45,747 bases of DNA, from positions 195,505 to 241,251 of the forward strand of contig BFEA01000112.1 in the NCBI GenBank assembly GCA_003427395.1, written 5' to 3'. Source of the stretch: Chara braunii (Eukaryota; Streptophyta; Charophyceae; Charales; Characeae). Under the pieces are notes generated by a model. It was not told where the DNA came from. It was given only the letters and a program-made list of their open reading frames with translations, and ran no database searches. A program made the translations under genes and the position numbers. Below, piece by piece: positions 20,377 to 31,546 of the stretch (positions within the stretch are counted from its first letter, which is position 1; each line of letters opens with the position of its first letter).

Positions 20377-20643
20377 CTTGCGAGAGTTGATGCTCAGCAG
20401 GGCTTCAGCGGCTCGAGCCCAAATGTGCACGGCAAAGTTAGTCCCCAAGGCTACAGGCAGGCAAAGTATGTTGCGTTTGGTGGGCCTGGTGTGGGAAGTT
20501 TGCTGGACCACGAATGGCTGAGATTCTTCTTCTTGGCAGCTGTGATCTTGCTTCGATCTGACGCTGTATCTGGTAGGCCCTGGATGCTTCTGAAAACAGA
20601 CTCTGAGCCCTTGTATTTGTCTGTGATCTGTGGTGACGGTTAA
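20377..20643 (+). CDS. Exon F (candidate terminal exon)
   Basis: Follows a long pyrimidine tract and CCAAAG acceptor. In phase with exon E it reads LARVDAQQGFSGSSPNVHGK, then a Gly/Ser-rich segment (AFGGPGVGSLLDHEWLR) and a hydrophobic stretch, and stops at TAA (20641). An alternative frame is also open to 20521. If this is the last exon, the protein has an N-terminal coiled coil and a disordered C-terminal part; I do not recognise the family. Confidence 0.35.
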   Translation, partial: LARVDAQQGFSGSSPNVHGKVSPQGYRQAKYVAFGGPGVGSLLDHEWLRFFFLAAVILLRSDAVSGRPWMLLKTDSEPLYLSVICGDG

Positions 20644-21005
20644 CGCCTGGAGAATTTTTTTGACTCTTGGATTGACTGGTAGACGCTTACTGTTGCGCCT
20701 GGGTTGACTTTCTTAGGTGCAGTTGGTCCCCTGGCCATGAAGGGATGCTGATCACACTTGCTAGAATAGAGGCTTCCATGTGACAGTCACAAGATGAAAA
20801 ACAGAACTCTTTTTTTCTAGTAGCAAACATAGTTAGTCGAGTACGAGATCCAATGTCTCGTCTTGTGTGGCTTTATCCACTAGAATCGGGCCTTCGGCTT
20901 TGCCCACTTCGTGTCCTAAGGTTGCCCTGGAAGTCCACTGGGGAGACGATTCCAAATCACTTAAATCCAATAAAGCCTCTCCAAGAAAAGTAAGGTAAGA
21001 GAACA

Positions 21006-21163
21006 TTAAACCACCAGTACTTCCTAAAGTCGCGCCCGTTAACGCTATGCGATTTTAGGAAACGTACGGGCCACTCCAGGAGTGCCCAAATTCATCCAAC
21101 TAGAAACGTTTCTACTCTATTTTTTTCCGCGGCCGATAGCTGGGCCAAGTACTGGTGGTTTAA
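21006..21163. mobile_element. Possible small inverted-repeat element
   Basis: TTAAACCACCAGTACTT (21006-21022) and its reverse complement AAGTACTGGTGGTTTAA (21147-21163) bound 124 bases. The same terminus recurs as a head-to-head palindrome at 21717-21737 and in part at 711-724 and 22127-22150. Confidence 0.45.
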
Positions 21164-21716
21164 GCAAGTAGAGTTAGTGAGCTATTTAAAGGCTACAGTA
21201 ACTATATCGCCCCTACTGATAGCCTCACTGTCATGGTTAGTTAGTAGTTACCCTTTATCATCTAAGTCCCAGCTATGGTGATGAGGGGTTGCTCACAGAT
21301 TTGCTGGCATCCATTCAAGACGCTCCTGCATCTCAGTCCACACATGTCGTCTCAATGGATTTTGCATTGACTCATGATTTTGGGGTTAACTTTGGGGTTA
21401 CTTGCAGGCGGCAAGTTTTTTCTCCCAATTTGTTTGTCCTTTGCTTCGACCTCCAATGCGGGCTCATGGGCCACAGGGGTCCTATCCTCAGTTTGAAGCC
21501 CTTGCGCACAACCCAAAAAAAGCACCATAAACCGGGAAGTACATTCTTGCCGTGGTGGACTCGCACTTCATGCCAAGCTTTGCCGAGCCGCCAGCAGCAC
21601 ACCATTTGTCCTTTTGTGGCTGGTGCTGCCAACAATTGTGGTCCCGTAGCCCAGTGCCTCCGCGATTTTTGGATTAGATCGATTCTGATTCTCAGGCAAG
21701 TTTGCCTGTGCGATGT

Positions 21717-21737
21717 ACTGGTGGTTAAACCACCAGT
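21717..21737. repeat. Perfect 21-base palindrome
   Basis: ACTGGTGGTT-A-AACCACCAGT: two facing copies of the terminus seen at 21006 and 21163. Followed by TTCCCAGCCT, as is the related site at 22140 (GTCCCAGCCTT). Confidence 0.85.
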
Positions 21738-22805
21738 TGTTCCCAGCCTCTTTTTCCTAACAAGGACTTTTGCCCAGCCTTAAGAAATCTAACCCATTTA
21801 GGAAACACCAAACAGCAATCTCAGTGTTACAAGATCTATTAATGGGACGCTGGACCCGGTTTCCAGCAGGTGCCGCTCCCCACCAATAGATGGAGCAGCC
21901 CGAAAGGTAAGCCCTCAATTCTGACAGTTCTCCTACTGCCGCCAGGATAGAGGGATATCACAAGGGCTATTCTCGGAAAAAAAAAATAAAAAAATAAAAA
22001 AATCCAAACTGTTGTAGCGCACAATTTTTGCATGGCGGTGCCAGTCTTTTTGTTATGTGATGGGCAGTCCAAGCGCTTCTGCGGTCTCGTGTTGACCGTG
22101 ACTAGTGGGCATATTTTTCCAAAAACAGCTGGTTTAAACCGCTAGTACACGGTCCCAGCCTTGCAGAAAGTTTTTTGTCGCCACAAGCAAAACTAAGTAG
22201 GGTGCAGGCACAACGCGGTCAGGCCTGCTGTTGGGGGGGAAAAATCGGTGGCCTCCGAAGTGGTGAGGGTTTCATGCTGACACCCATGGGCCTATATGTG
22301 GTGTACTGGTGCATTAACCAGCGTAGACATGCGTGCGTAGCACACCTCCATAATTGCAGAGTATAGATGCTGGCACAGGTACACATGTCTCTGTACATTG
22401 GCATGATGTCCGCACACATATCATATATGCACATCTGTGTGCATACACACGTGAATGAGTGAATATTTACCATTTCGTTAACACTGACTTTCTTTTTTTT
22501 TTAAGGTAAGTACATTCATGTCACCTTTGAGTATCGAATGGGCAAAAAAAAACACGCATCGGCAAAGAAAACCGCGCCGAGTTCAAAAAGGCAACGGAAG
22601 TACTGACGGCCGTGGTGTCAGACCGGGGGTGTCATATTTACAGGGGTCCGCCGTGGTGTCAGAGGGGGGAACAAAAAAAAAANCTCCACAGCCTCTCATG
22701 CGGATCCCGTTGACACGTCAGCTGATCCCCCCCTCCTTCTATAATGTCGTGCTTCTGGCGGTCTCCGCTTTCCATGTTGGCACTTGCTGAGCTGGGTGTA
22801 AAGGG

Positions 22806-22807
22806 GG

Positions 22808-22848
<41 letters not shown>
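22806..22848. repeat. Poly(A) tract
   Basis: Over 40 consecutive As; could mark the end of a retroposed copy on the plus strand, but nothing upstream was recognised. Confidence 0.9.
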
Positions 22849-22849
<1 letters not shown>

Positions 22850-23900
22850 CCCAACAGATACTTTTGGACCGAAATTGCTCATTTCGAGTTGGCGCTTGGT
22901 TCTTTGCCGGCGCGATGTTTTTTTTGCCTTTAGGGTTTCAAAACATGCTGCGTCCGCCGTTATTTCTTAGAATTGTTTTTGTTTTCTGCCACTTTGAATC
23001 TGTTTTGGTTGCGCTGACAGGTGTGAAAGTTTGAATGCCTGCATGTAAGCAAGCCAGCTTTCTGTTCCCTTTCTTCTTGTGCCAACTTCCCTTTGCTCTT
23101 ATTGTCTTGCAACCTTTCCTGTTCCCTTTGCCATGGGCTGCATATGAGATGGTCATACTGGGTTGCATGGAGAGTGGTACCCCCTGCGCGGCTCGACCTA
23201 TCGTCCCGTTTCTGCAATCTTTTTAATCTTCCCCTCATCTCTTGACTTCCTTGAAATTTCTCCTCCTCGTGTATCAGGCCCTCCCCTCCTGTCTATCTGA
23301 CTCCCCTAACTCTGCCGGTCATTCGCCGCTTCAAAGACGACTGTGCCTCTCATTAAACTCTGTCCTTGATCTTGACTGTAACTCTACCAGGACTGCGGGT
23401 TGCGTGCCACAGCATCACACAGGCTCGTCGTGCCTGAAGGACTGAACAGAGTGACGACATCGGTTGATCTCACACAGTCTTAGGAACAATGTAGTGGAGA
23501 TTTAATGTCGCAGCATAACTGCATCGTCACACAACATGGAAAGAGAACTCATGCTCCAGACCTTCATCCCCTATGCTACTCAGTCTGATCGGCGCGGCAT
23601 CCGCTCGCTCTATAAATCCTACTTCACTTCCCAAAAATTTGACTCCGGTCCCTGGTACCGGTTCCTAGTACCATCTACGATTGTTTCTTGTCGCCGGGAA
23701 AACCAAAAAACGTGTTTACACGCTAAAGCATGCTAAGACAAGCAGTCCTCACCTAGAGTGCCCAGCTACATAATCTGTCCAAAATGGACAAAATAAAAAC
23801 AGTCCATCAAAAAATCAAAAAATCAAAAAATCAAAAAAGCACTCACTAGGATACAACTCTGACAAGTGCTTACAGTGCAGGCAATCGCCCGCTCAGATCG

Positions 23901-24024
23901 GCCTCGGATTCACGATGGTTCCACAATCCTTGTCGTTAGTTCCTTGGTCCTGTTTGCCGCCTGCCTCGGATTCACGATGGTTCCACAATCCTTGTCGTTA
24001 GTCCCTTGGTCCTGTTTGCCGCCT
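23901..24024. repeat. 62-bp tandem duplication
   Basis: Two adjacent units starting GCCTCGGATTCACGATGG (23901 and 23963) differ by a single base, so the duplication is recent. Confidence 0.95.
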
Positions 24025-24029
24025 GATTC

Positions 24030-26485
24030 CTGCAGGGCGCAGGCCTTCTCTGTGCGTGTGGTCCATTTTCTCCTTCTCTAGCTCACTCACGCGGTTTTTT
24101 TCTCTTTCTTTTCTCGGGGGATGCCAGCAACCTACCCGTCGTGTTCCCTGTACCATCTACTGAGTCTCGTGAGTGGAAGTTTGCTTTGGTTATAGCACGG
24201 GGTCATCCTGATCTGGTTGTTTAAGTAGAGTGCAGGTTCCGCGCTCCATGCACATTATCTTTTGCAATTGAGTGTTTTTGCATCCTTCATCTCTGCTATG
24301 CCTGTTGGCATGTGAATCTGTAGTTGTATGGTTGGGAGTCAGTTTTGTGTGATGTTTGCTTATAGGCCTGGAAAAGTGGCCCTTTCAGTTGTGCCCTTGG
24401 GGCCCTTTTGCATCGCAATACCCACTTGTTTTCGTGCCTTCGACGAGAGGAAAAATGGAATTAGTTCGAACACTGAAGTTCGATGGCCAAACTTGGACGG
24501 ACGGAACCACTTCCTTTTTCTTGCGGATCGAGCTAAACAGGCATTAGCTAAAATGGTTCTAGAACCCCTTTCGTTTTTTGAGTATGCTTTCTTGCACTTG
24601 CTCCTTCGCATGCAAATCTTTCGGGTGCTCTTCTTCCTCCTTGTTCGCACCTTCCTTGGCAAAAAGTAATTGTCCTCTTCTCCCTTCTTCTGTCTTTCTT
24701 TTCCTTCTTGATCCCATTGAATCTCGGTCTCTCCCTATGTCATCTCTCCTAACATTTTTTCCCGCCTTCATCTACACCCAAACGCATATTGCCAAGCCCC
24801 AAGTGCCCATAGCAAGTGGGATTGTCGCACCGAGAGCGGCTCCGGCCTTCTCATATGACGCTTCAATTGGCTACGAGCGCTTCTTCGGGATCGACATGGC
24901 CTTCCTAACCTCCTATCTTCAGCTCTTCTCCCTGCCTTTCTCTCTCTTCTACATATCTCCTCTCCACCTTGTTCACACCTATAAATCTCGCAAGCGCGTC
25001 TCGCTGTCTCTCCCTTACGCTATCCGCCAACTCGAGTGGAGTAGTGGCTAGATAGGGGTGATCGACGGATTGCAAAATTATGACGGGTCTACCACTTCTT
25101 AGAGGGATTGCACGCCAGATACCCGGGGGTGGCGAGGCGAGTGGGGGGGGAGAGCGCAGCAGCCTTGCTGGCCGCTTGTCTCCTCCCTTAAACCAAATCC
25201 TCTCGGAAAAGCCAAACAGACTTGTTCCTATAACACCGGTCTCTACCTATAGTCATGCTCCCTCTATGAAGTTATATTCTCCTTACCAGTTTTACTTGTT
25301 CTCCATATATCTTGATACCATCCTACTCAGATGACCTACTTACATTTCCTATGCTAAGTTTGCTTATATCGTACTTGCCACCTACTACCATCCCTCGTCC
25401 CTTGCCCATCTACCATCCTCTCATACAGTATACTGTCTCTATTTTCAAGGTGCCCGAATTTTTCCAGTTTCCACACCTTGTCCGAAATTTTGTCACCCCT
25501 TTTTCTGTGAAACTCACCTCCCTATCGCCCAACCCCTATCTTCTTCAACTTCCCCTTATCTTGCCCCTTCTATCCCCTGGAGTCCTACTATCGGAAGTGT
25601 GGTACATCTACTCATCTCTCGGCTCTTCTTTTTTTTAGTGCTCATGCTTATTTCTATTTGAAGTTACGGATGTGGCGTATGTGGATGTTTGTCTTGAGTG
25701 AATGTATGAAATTTTTGCTCCTCTCTTTTGTGTCGAGTGATACGGTTTGCTTCCGCTGAACGAATGGTTAATGATGTGTGTTTTTTCCCGTTACACTCTT
25801 CCGCTTGCAAGATGGGCACAAATATGGGTTATTCTCTTATAAGTGGCTGGGCGCTCACTTTCAACTGTTGTGCATGGAATGCAATGCTCGCTTTCACGCG
25901 GTATGAATGAATGTGTGTCTCGCATATAAAATGATCCTTCCTTTTTTTTTCTTTTTTTTTTCCCCCATCTATATCCACAAAAGTCCAGGGTGTTGTAGAG
26001 GCCAACTTGAAGGACAAGACCCGCGGTGATTGCTGGCAGCGCCAGCCAATGGTTGTCCTGACAAAATAGGCCACCTACCCTACCCATCCCCATGTTAATG
26101 CTCCCAGCGCACCCCCTGTCCCTACTATCCTACCTCAGTGAGACCAGCACTCAGGAGCATCACCCTACCAGTATTGAGGGGACCAGACAGCAGTGACAAG
26201 CACCAAGGCTGGGCCAACCCCCAAGCCCTAGTGGAAGCGGAAGCGGACGAACCTTGACATACAGGAACTTCGGGCGCCAGGCTCGTGTAATCTTCTACAG
26301 GCCCAATTCAGAGAGTCTACCCAGCAGGAGTGCCTAAGCAAGGCAAGCTGGCACCCACGGACACATCTTACCGTCTTCCCCTAACTTACCCAAGGCTAGG
26401 CGGAACTCAGACTAGTCGGAGCGACTTATATCCCTACCCTACCCTAGAGCTCAGGCATGCGTGAGTAGACCTCTTTGTTGTAGTG
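24030..26485. other. No gene recognised; pyrimidine-rich
   Basis: Long CT-rich stretches (24660-25640) and a C-rich area (26050-26480). Open frames are biased by composition. No splice-bounded coding exon or RNA gene was convincing. Confidence 0.4.
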
Positions 26486-26693
26486 TGACGCCCAACCTCA
26501 CGCCCAGCGCTACTTCCTGATCGGAGTGAGATGGGGGGCCCCGAAGTGCGAAAAGGGGGTGTGCCAAGGATTTTAGGAAAGGGGGGGTGGAGTCCCAGGT
26601 CGGAATTGAGATCTCCGGTGGCGAGTTTTAGGGGCAGTCGTGCAAGATAGTAGGCACAAGGCGCGTCTGGCCTTTACGTCGTGGAAAATGGAG

Positions 26694-27046
26694 TTACCAT
26701 CTTCGCTGGCTCCGTCGTCGGGGGCGGAATCCGATGCGAATTTGGTGGACCGGCGGAACGCTATGCGTGTCACACTGCCTAAACAGTTGTTGGCCTCGCT
26801 TATAGCAAGCCTCAGAATCCGACGAGGCTGGCCTCAGACGAAGGCTGTGCGCGCGTTGCTCGGCTTTGGTTTGGGTTCGTCGGATAAATCCCGAGGCTCG
26901 ATACGCGCGGTCTCGCTGACACTCCACGCACAGTGTGCGAGGCCAATAGCGATCTATGGAATTCCACAGTACTACTTTGAGCTGATGATACGGAAGGAGA
27001 AGATAGAAAGAAGGGAAATCGGTATTGATAGCGACGAAACCCGGAG
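26694..27046 (-). pseudogene. LTR-ORF homologue, degenerate
   Basis: The minus-strand translation contains GFVAINTDFPSFYLLLPY, then VVLW, then WPRTLCVECQ, then LRLRPASSDSE and DTHSVP. These align in the same order and spacing with the 195-residue ORF inside the 39.6-42 kb LTR (GFVIIDTHFPPYSILLPF, VIPW, WPRTLCNECQ, RLRPSTSDSE, DTRSVP). Protein similarity is much clearer than DNA similarity, which implies past selection on the protein. The upstream part of the frame is broken. Function unknown; the C-x2-C after WPRTL could bind metal. Confidence 0.6.
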
Positions 27047-27279
27047 ATATATACTATTGGGTATTACTGGTGTTGGGATAGTCCGGGATCGTAGGATCCC
27101 TGCCTATAGCCCACTGAAAGTCCCCCACACACGGTCGATCGTTTTCAGTCTGACAGGGATATTCAGGATTTCTCAGGTTCCCCTGTCGCCTAAGTTGTTC
27201 CCTCTCCCTGTATTCACGGTATTCCGGATCCCTTAAGCTCTCACGATTGGTGACCCAGAAGGGCGCTTCTATAGCCATC

Positions 27280-28370
27280 TCCTAGTTGGCGGACACACAT
27301 TTGTTATGGTGAAGCAAGGCCGAGGTCGACTCGTGCAGACGCGCGCGTATATCACGACTCCACTTTTTGGATCGTTGTCATACGAGGGCGCGCGCATGAG
27401 CGAGAATGTTTCAGATCTTGTCCTCCCGCGTCAGTGGGTCCGTGGTGAGCGGTCCTGTTGGCGTATCGATCCTATCCCGCATGCATGCAACTACCCTTTT
27501 TCCAGACATCGTCATTCCAGGTGAGATCCAACCATTACATGCATATCCATGCCATTGGTTAACAGAAGAAAGGAAAAGGAGCAACCGCTCAGGCGTTGAG
27601 GATCAACACATCACAACATTCCCGGGGTCACACAAGAATCAAAGGCTGACAATCGAACAAAAACATGCACGATGAACATATCCGACCAGATCCGGAGTTA
27701 TCGCGCAGCATAGAGCACCACTGAGCAAAACAAGAAAAATGAGAAACTCAAAAGACCGCTTGAGAAGGGGTGGGAGGAGGGCAAGAGTTCATTCGACAAC
27801 ACACAAGAAACAAAAAATCCATGGCGAATCACTGGGACATCCGAAATTGCCGCAACAAAATTGGCCAATGTTGGAATCAAAAATTATACAGAAGGTCGGA
27901 AGAAAGACACCATCCCACGCACATCTGCTCTCTCGCTCTCTTCTTCCTTCTCCACACCACTCCCGATGCGGGCAGTCCGTTGCCTCGCATCAAAACAGAG
28001 TTGTCACCCCACTTGGTCCGATTATGCAAGCCAGGTTCGCCCATGCGCCACATTCCGTCGCGGCCCACACGTCAACCTCACATACTTGGCACCAGCTTGT
28101 GGGGTCACCCAACTCTCTCGTCTACTCACCTCCTAAGCTGACTTGCTAGCCGATCCTCCCTGACCGCGCTAACTCCAAAATTTCATGGAGAGCAAACTAA
28201 TTGCGCTTGTGAAATTTATAGCGTGCATGCTTGCGCAAGAAACCCGAGATTATGCCTAAGTGAGAGGAAGGGAAAAAGAAGGAAGTGTCTACGTCAGCAT
28301 GGCCAAGCCGCGGCGTGGGGGACGCAGCCACAGTCCACGCATTGATCCGGTCATGCAGTCGCTCAGACCA
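27280..28370. other. No separate gene; probably remainder of the LTR-like sequence
   Basis: Several frames are open by chance but none matches a domain. On the minus strand this would be U3/R of the diverged LTR. Confidence 0.35.
28214..28220 (-). promoter_or_regulatory. TATA box in diverged LTR
   Basis: Minus-strand GCTATAAATTT lies ~160 bases inside the outer edge, with a CCAAT word on the plus strand near 28367. Position suits an LTR promoter; inferred only. Confidence 0.35.
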
Positions 28371-28610
28371 ATTAGGATTGTGACGCGCTAACCTCACGCC
28401 CTGTGCTGTCTTTCGTTCGGAGTGTTAGGCGTGCGGAAAAGAGGCCCAGAAAAACAGCAAGATCGGATGTGCCAAGGATTTTTGGAAATCGAGTGTGGGG
28501 ACACAGATGGAACTGAAATCCCCCGTGTTGGTCCGATGAAGCAAGTCAATTGCCTTCGCTCGTCGCGGAATGCGCGCGCGGGCACAACGAGAAAAGAGAA
28601 AAATCCAAAT

Positions 28611-29197
28611 TCAATCCAAAAAGTATTGTCGGGCTTCCCACCGGGCTACAGCCCGTCGTTTAGAACGGAAAGGCGTTGGCACGCTTCGCGTTTCTCGTTT
28701 TCGTATCAAATCTCGTCGTCGTTCGCTTGTCAGTTCCGAGTCTGACGTGGATGGTCTCAGTCGCGTGGCTCTTTCTTTATGCCCGTCTTCACTCCGCATA
28801 CGGTAGTGGAAACCCCTGGATTCGTAGGGCTCAAAACGCTGACATTCGGTGCATAGAGTGCGCGGCCAGTGGGGTTCTACTGCCGTCCACGGGATGACAA
28901 TCAACCCGTTGAATGGCAACAATATCAAGTAAGGTGGGAAGTGCGTATCGATAATGACAAACCCAGCTTCCACGAATCTGAGCAACGATTTGCCGGAGGG
29001 AAGTAATACCGCCCGCCGATTTGTGCAACAGCTTCTCGTACGTTCCACTCGCATACACGTGTCCTTCCCTCGTTGTAGGGAAAAGGCCGTGATGGGACGG
29101 GAGGTACGGGAGGCTGGTGCCCGATCGGAGGGTACTGGTCATTCCACATATCAATCAATTGTAAAGACCTGGCGACGTCATTAAGAAAAGAAAACAC
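28611..29197 (-). pseudogene. LTR ORF, left copy, frameshifted
   Basis: The same protein as 39864-40451 is split into two overlapping frames (28925-29197 and 28611-29054) by the loss of one base near 28977. All recognisable blocks are still present: GFVIIDTHFPP, VIPWTAVEPHWPRTLC, RLRPSTSDSE and TRSVPTPFRSKRR. The break is consistent with the 3' LTR of a dead copy. Confidence 0.65.
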
Positions 29198-30061
29198 TCG
29201 CGCAACTCACAATCAATCCCTTTCAACACATGAGAGAGAGAGGGCAAAGAAGACACTTCCGCAGCTAGGTCATGCATATAACTAAGGGACCAATCCTCGG
29301 CTCAGGTTTAGTGAGCCAGCGCGTCGTTGATCCCAGGCGCCTTGTTTCTCGAGGCCGCCCCGTAGCTCGGCTGCTTGATCCCCATACATACATCCACTGT
29401 GGAAGGTGCAAAAAATGAGCCATGCACAGGAAAAGATGGATCGCTTGCACAGTACACATGCATCCACCGTTCACAAGACAAGAAGACGGGGTCCTCGCGT
29501 AGGAGGATTACCCAGAAAACTAATGGAAGAGTTCCGGAAGAAGTTCTTTCACGCAAGGGAAGCATACAGATTCATGCTCATCCAAGAGAGAAAAAGGGAG
29601 AGAAGGAGAGAAGCATCGAGACACATCATTATTCAAAGATAGAGGAGAAGGGGAAGGTGAGGGAGGAGAGTCGAGATAGGAGATGACGCAGCCCAAAAGA
29701 AGGAAGTTCAGTGTTGTCAGAGAAAAAGACCCGCAACAACAAAGGCGCATTCGCCGTTAATTCCAAAATGGCCCCGGGCCAATCACTCACTCAACTCTAC
29801 TCATCGATCCTCATACCCGCACCGACGATCCCGGCCGCCGCGTGCTGACTCCCACCACTGCGATCGTCACCCCGCTGCCGTAGACTCGACACGGTTCGCC
29901 CAGATCCCACAGTCTGTCGTGGCGATCCAGCGCGCAACCGGCCAGCCTATCGTCAGCCCGACAGGACTTTCCGACTCGCACCAAACACTCTGCCTAGCCA
30001 CTGCTTCCCGGNAGCTGGCTTGAGAGTCGAGAACGTAAGAGAGCTTTGCGGACGCGCTTGC

Positions 30062-30071
30062 GGGTTTTATA
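30062..30071 (-). promoter_or_regulatory. TATA box in left LTR
   Basis: Minus-strand ACTATAAAACCC; identical to 41441-41450 in the right LTR. Confidence 0.55.
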
Positions 30072-30397
30072 GTTGCGACAAGGGAGATAGAAGGGGGAGA
30101 AAGCGACGGGAAAGCTATGNAAGAGGAGAAGCAGGAGGAGAAGACTTTGAGAAGAGTGCTCTACGAACGCCATGTTGATCCCTCGAACTCAAGGTTCAAC
30201 CAATCAGATTCGCCGTGCAATAGGAAGGTCCTATTGATCCACGCACCTGATTGGCGAGCGGGAGTTATCGATGGATCGATCGGGCGTCGTGCGCCAGATT
30301 CAGAGGGTGGCAAGAGAAAAGGCGCGAGAAGTAGCGCAAGACGGGTCCAAGATTCAGATGATCAAGAAAGGGAAATGGGCGCGCAAAAAGCAAGGCG

Positions 30398-30429
<32 letters not shown>

Positions 30430-31429
30430 NNNNNNNNNNNNNNNNNNNNNNNNNNNNNNNNNNNNNNNNNNNNNNNNNNNNNNNNNNNNNNNNNNNNNNN
30501 NNNNNNNNNNNNNNNNNNNNNNNNNNNNNNNNNNNNNNNNNNNNNNNNNNNNNNNNNNNNNNNNNNNNNNNNNNNNNNNNNNNNNNNNNNNNNNNNNNNN
30601 NNNNNNNNNNNNNNNNNNNNNNNNNNNNNNNNNNNNNNNNNNNNNNNNNNNNNNNNNNNNNNNNNNNNNNNNNNNNNNNNNNNNNNNNNNNNNNNNNNNN
30701 NNNNNNNNNNNNNNNNNNNNNNNNNNNNNNNNNNNNNNNNNNNNNNNNNNNNNNNNNNNNNNNNNNNNNNNNNNNNNNNNNNNNNNNNNNNNNNNNNNNN
30801 NNNNNNNNNNNNNNNNNNNNNNNNNNNNNNNNNNNNNNNNNNNNNNNNNNNNNNNNNNNNNNNNNNNNNNNNNNNNNNNNNNNNNNNNNNNNNNNNNNNN
30901 NNNNNNNNNNNNNNNNNNNNNNNNNNNNNNNNNNNNNNNNNNNNNNNNNNNNNNNNNNNNNNNNNNNNNNNNNNNNNNNNNNNNNNNNNNNNNNNNNNNN
31001 NNNNNNNNNNNNNNNNNNNNNNNNNNNNNNNNNNNNNNNNNNNNNNNNNNNNNNNNNNNNNNNNNNNNNNNNNNNNNNNNNNNNNNNNNNNNNNNNNNNN
31101 NNNNNNNNNNNNNNNNNNNNNNNNNNNNNNNNNNNNNNNNNNNNNNNNNNNNNNNNNNNNNNNNNNNNNNNNNNNNNNNNNNNNNNNNNNNNNNNNNNNN
31201 NNNNNNNNNNNNNNNNNNNNNNNNNNNNNNNNNNNNNNNNNNNNNNNNNNNNNNNNNNNNNNNNNNNNNNNNNNNNNNNNNNNNNNNNNNNNNNNNNNNN
31301 NNNNNNNNNNNNNNNNNNNNNNNNNNNNNNNNNNNNNNNNNNNNNNNNNNNNNNNNNNNNNNNNNNNNNNNNNNNNNNNNNNNNNNNNNNNNNNNNNNNN
31401 NNNNNNNNNNNNNNNNNNNNNNNNNNNNN
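30430..31429. other. Assembly gap (1000 N)
   Basis: A round-number gap in a (GA)n tract. It hides the inner end of the left LTR and the polypurine tract region. Confidence 0.99.
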
Positions 31430-31546
31430 AGTGTTGATGGCGTGATCTTCGCGAAGCTTACTGATTCGTGTCGTTTTCCCCTGCTGATTGGATGAAGAGA
31501 GGGGAGGGAGAGAGGGGGGGGGGGGGAATAGTGATGCGATCGGGAT

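Larger units (their letters stand above)
20650..23900. other. No gene recognised
   Basis: Contains inverted-repeat ends (21006-21163), a 21-base palindrome (21717-21737), a poly(A) run (22808-22848), one N (22683) and an ATCAAAAA tandem (23808-23838). Open frames are short and without motifs. Confidence 0.4.
26496..28381 (-). repeat. Diverged LTR-like sequence (related retroelement)
   Basis: Begins AACCTCACGCCCAGCGCT, like the LTR edges at 28390 and 39643 (AACCTCACGCCCTG). It shares GTGTGCCAAGGATTTT and, on the minus strand, a coding segment homologous to the LTR ORF of the neighbouring element. TGTGACGC precedes both this edge (26488) and the next LTR edge (28377), which could be a target duplication bracketing a solo LTR; the exact right end is uncertain. 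A TATAAAT box lies at 28214-28220 on the minus strand. Confidence 0.5.
28390..30429 (-). repeat. Left LTR (3' LTR of the element), partial
   Basis: Matches 39643-41808 collinearly. Relative to the right LTR it lacks ~126 bases (junction near 29375) and has a 1-base deletion near 28977 that breaks the LTR ORF. From ~29633 onward the copies look identical, including Ns at 30012 and 30120. It ends in a (GA)n tract at the 1000-N gap. Confidence 0.85.

Noticed and set aside
26640-27236. 198-codon plus-strand ORF
   Set aside because: The opposite strand carries the conserved LTR-ORF blocks, so this is a shadow frame.
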